Of a DNA stretch of 33,479 nucleotides, positions 33,171-33,479 are shown piece by piece. The notes beneath the pieces are model-generated. The model did no database searches. It was not told where the DNA came from and saw only the letters and a list, made by a program, of their open reading frames with translations. This DNA is from Thermosulfidibacter sp. GTDB taxonomy: Bacteria > Thermosulfidibacterota > Thermosulfidibacteria > Thermosulfidibacterales > Thermosulfidibacteraceae. The first letter of the stretch is position 1, and each line of letters starts with the position of its first letter. The position numbers and the translations under genes are program-made. The stretch covers positions 14,346-47,824 of the forward strand of contig JAGDVO010000017.1 in assembly GCA_023269715.1 (NCBI GenBank). The letters are read 5' to 3'.

Positions 33171-33196
33171 AATTTTAAAGGAATAATTTTAAAGGA
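33171..33196. repeat. Direct repeat AATTTTAAAGGA
   Basis: The 12-base unit occurs at 33171-33182 and 33185-33196. The second copy carries the ribosome binding site of the last gene. The stretch 33048-33170 before it contains stops in all frames that I checked and no recognisable gene. Confidence 0.6.
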
Positions 33197-33203
33197 AGGA
33201 AAC

Positions 33204-33479
33204 ATGTTAGAAGATTTAAAGATTTTGCCTTAGAAGTTACTTCTCAGACTCTTATTCAAATTATTTCTCATGTTCTTGCATCCTTAGAAATTAAAGCTAA
33301 GAAAATTATAAATGTTACTGCAAAGGAAGAGGAAAAAATTCAGAGGATAGAAAGGGGTGCAGAGGTTAGGAAGATAAAGGCTCACATAAAGGTAGTTGGA
33401 TTACTGGCTGTCTCAGAAGGTGGTATTAAGATATTTTTAGGAGTAAAGAGAGGGAAACCTTATGCGGATGAGAGAAAGC
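33204..33479 (+). pseudogene. Unrecognised gene start with an apparent frameshift, runs off the window
   Basis: An ATG at 33204 has AAAGGAAGG five to six bases upstream but its frame stops after nine codons (MLEDLKILP). A second frame is open from there to the window end without a usable start codon: DFALEVTSQTLIQIISHVL, ASLEIKAKKIINVTAKEEE, KIQRIERGAEVRKIKAHIKV and VGLLAVSEGGIKIFLGVKRG. Adding one A to the run at 33218-33220 joins them as MLEDLKDFALEV. The protein is charged and helical with no family I know. It could be a genuine gene with a sequence error or one newly broken. Confidence 0.5.

Overview
The window is AT-rich, densely packed bacterial DNA that reads like a diderm, anaerobic and probably thermophilic chromosome. 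It carries type IV pilus ATPases and a lipoprotein (diderm), a superoxide reductase / FprA / rubredoxin defence set and pyruvate phosphate dikinase (anaerobe), and many ATA, AGA and AGG codons (common in thermophiles). The argH-lipoprotein-lysA-dapF-dapA-dapB order recalls deltaproteobacterial and related lineages. I cannot name the species.

Layout. 1-2.84 kb (minus): the N-terminal third of ppdK, a secreted His/Lys-rich repeat protein, and the chromate transporter chrA. 2.95-4.78 kb (plus): a ParA/ParB-type pair ending in a terminator. 4.79-6.57 kb (minus): rubredoxin, FprA flavodiiron protein and 2Fe superoxide reductase, one oxygen-detoxification operon. 6.70-8.78 kb (plus): an M29-like aminopeptidase overlapping an MthK-type potassium channel gene that has a convincing internal ribosome binding site for a separate RCK domain. 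8.80-23.33 kb (minus): eleven genes with gaps of at most 21 bases or with overlaps, in transcription order pilB, pilT, argH, lipoprotein, lysA, dapF, dapA, dapB, tig, clpP, clpX, lon. Counting lon this makes twelve; they look like one polycistron joining pilus motors, arginine and lysine/diaminopimelate synthesis, and protein folding and turnover. 23.45-24.77 kb (plus): a divergent ProC-like protein and a broken methyltransferase gene. 24.84-30.51 kb (plus): kdpD (sensor half only), kdpA, kdpB and kdpC, the high-affinity potassium uptake system without a visible histidine kinase or KdpE.

30.5-33.5 kb is a degraded zone. It holds the remains of a cation:proton antiporter on the minus strand behind an apparently intact structured leader with riboswitch-like architecture, one intact AIR-synthase-like gene, a broken TauE/SafE permease and the start of an unrecognised gene with a frameshift. 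Most of the inferred frameshifts in the window are loss of one A from an A-run.

Monovalent cation handling recurs: an MthK-like channel, the Kdp pump, and an antiporter remnant with a leader that may sense an ion. I found no tRNA, rRNA, CRISPR array or insertion sequence.
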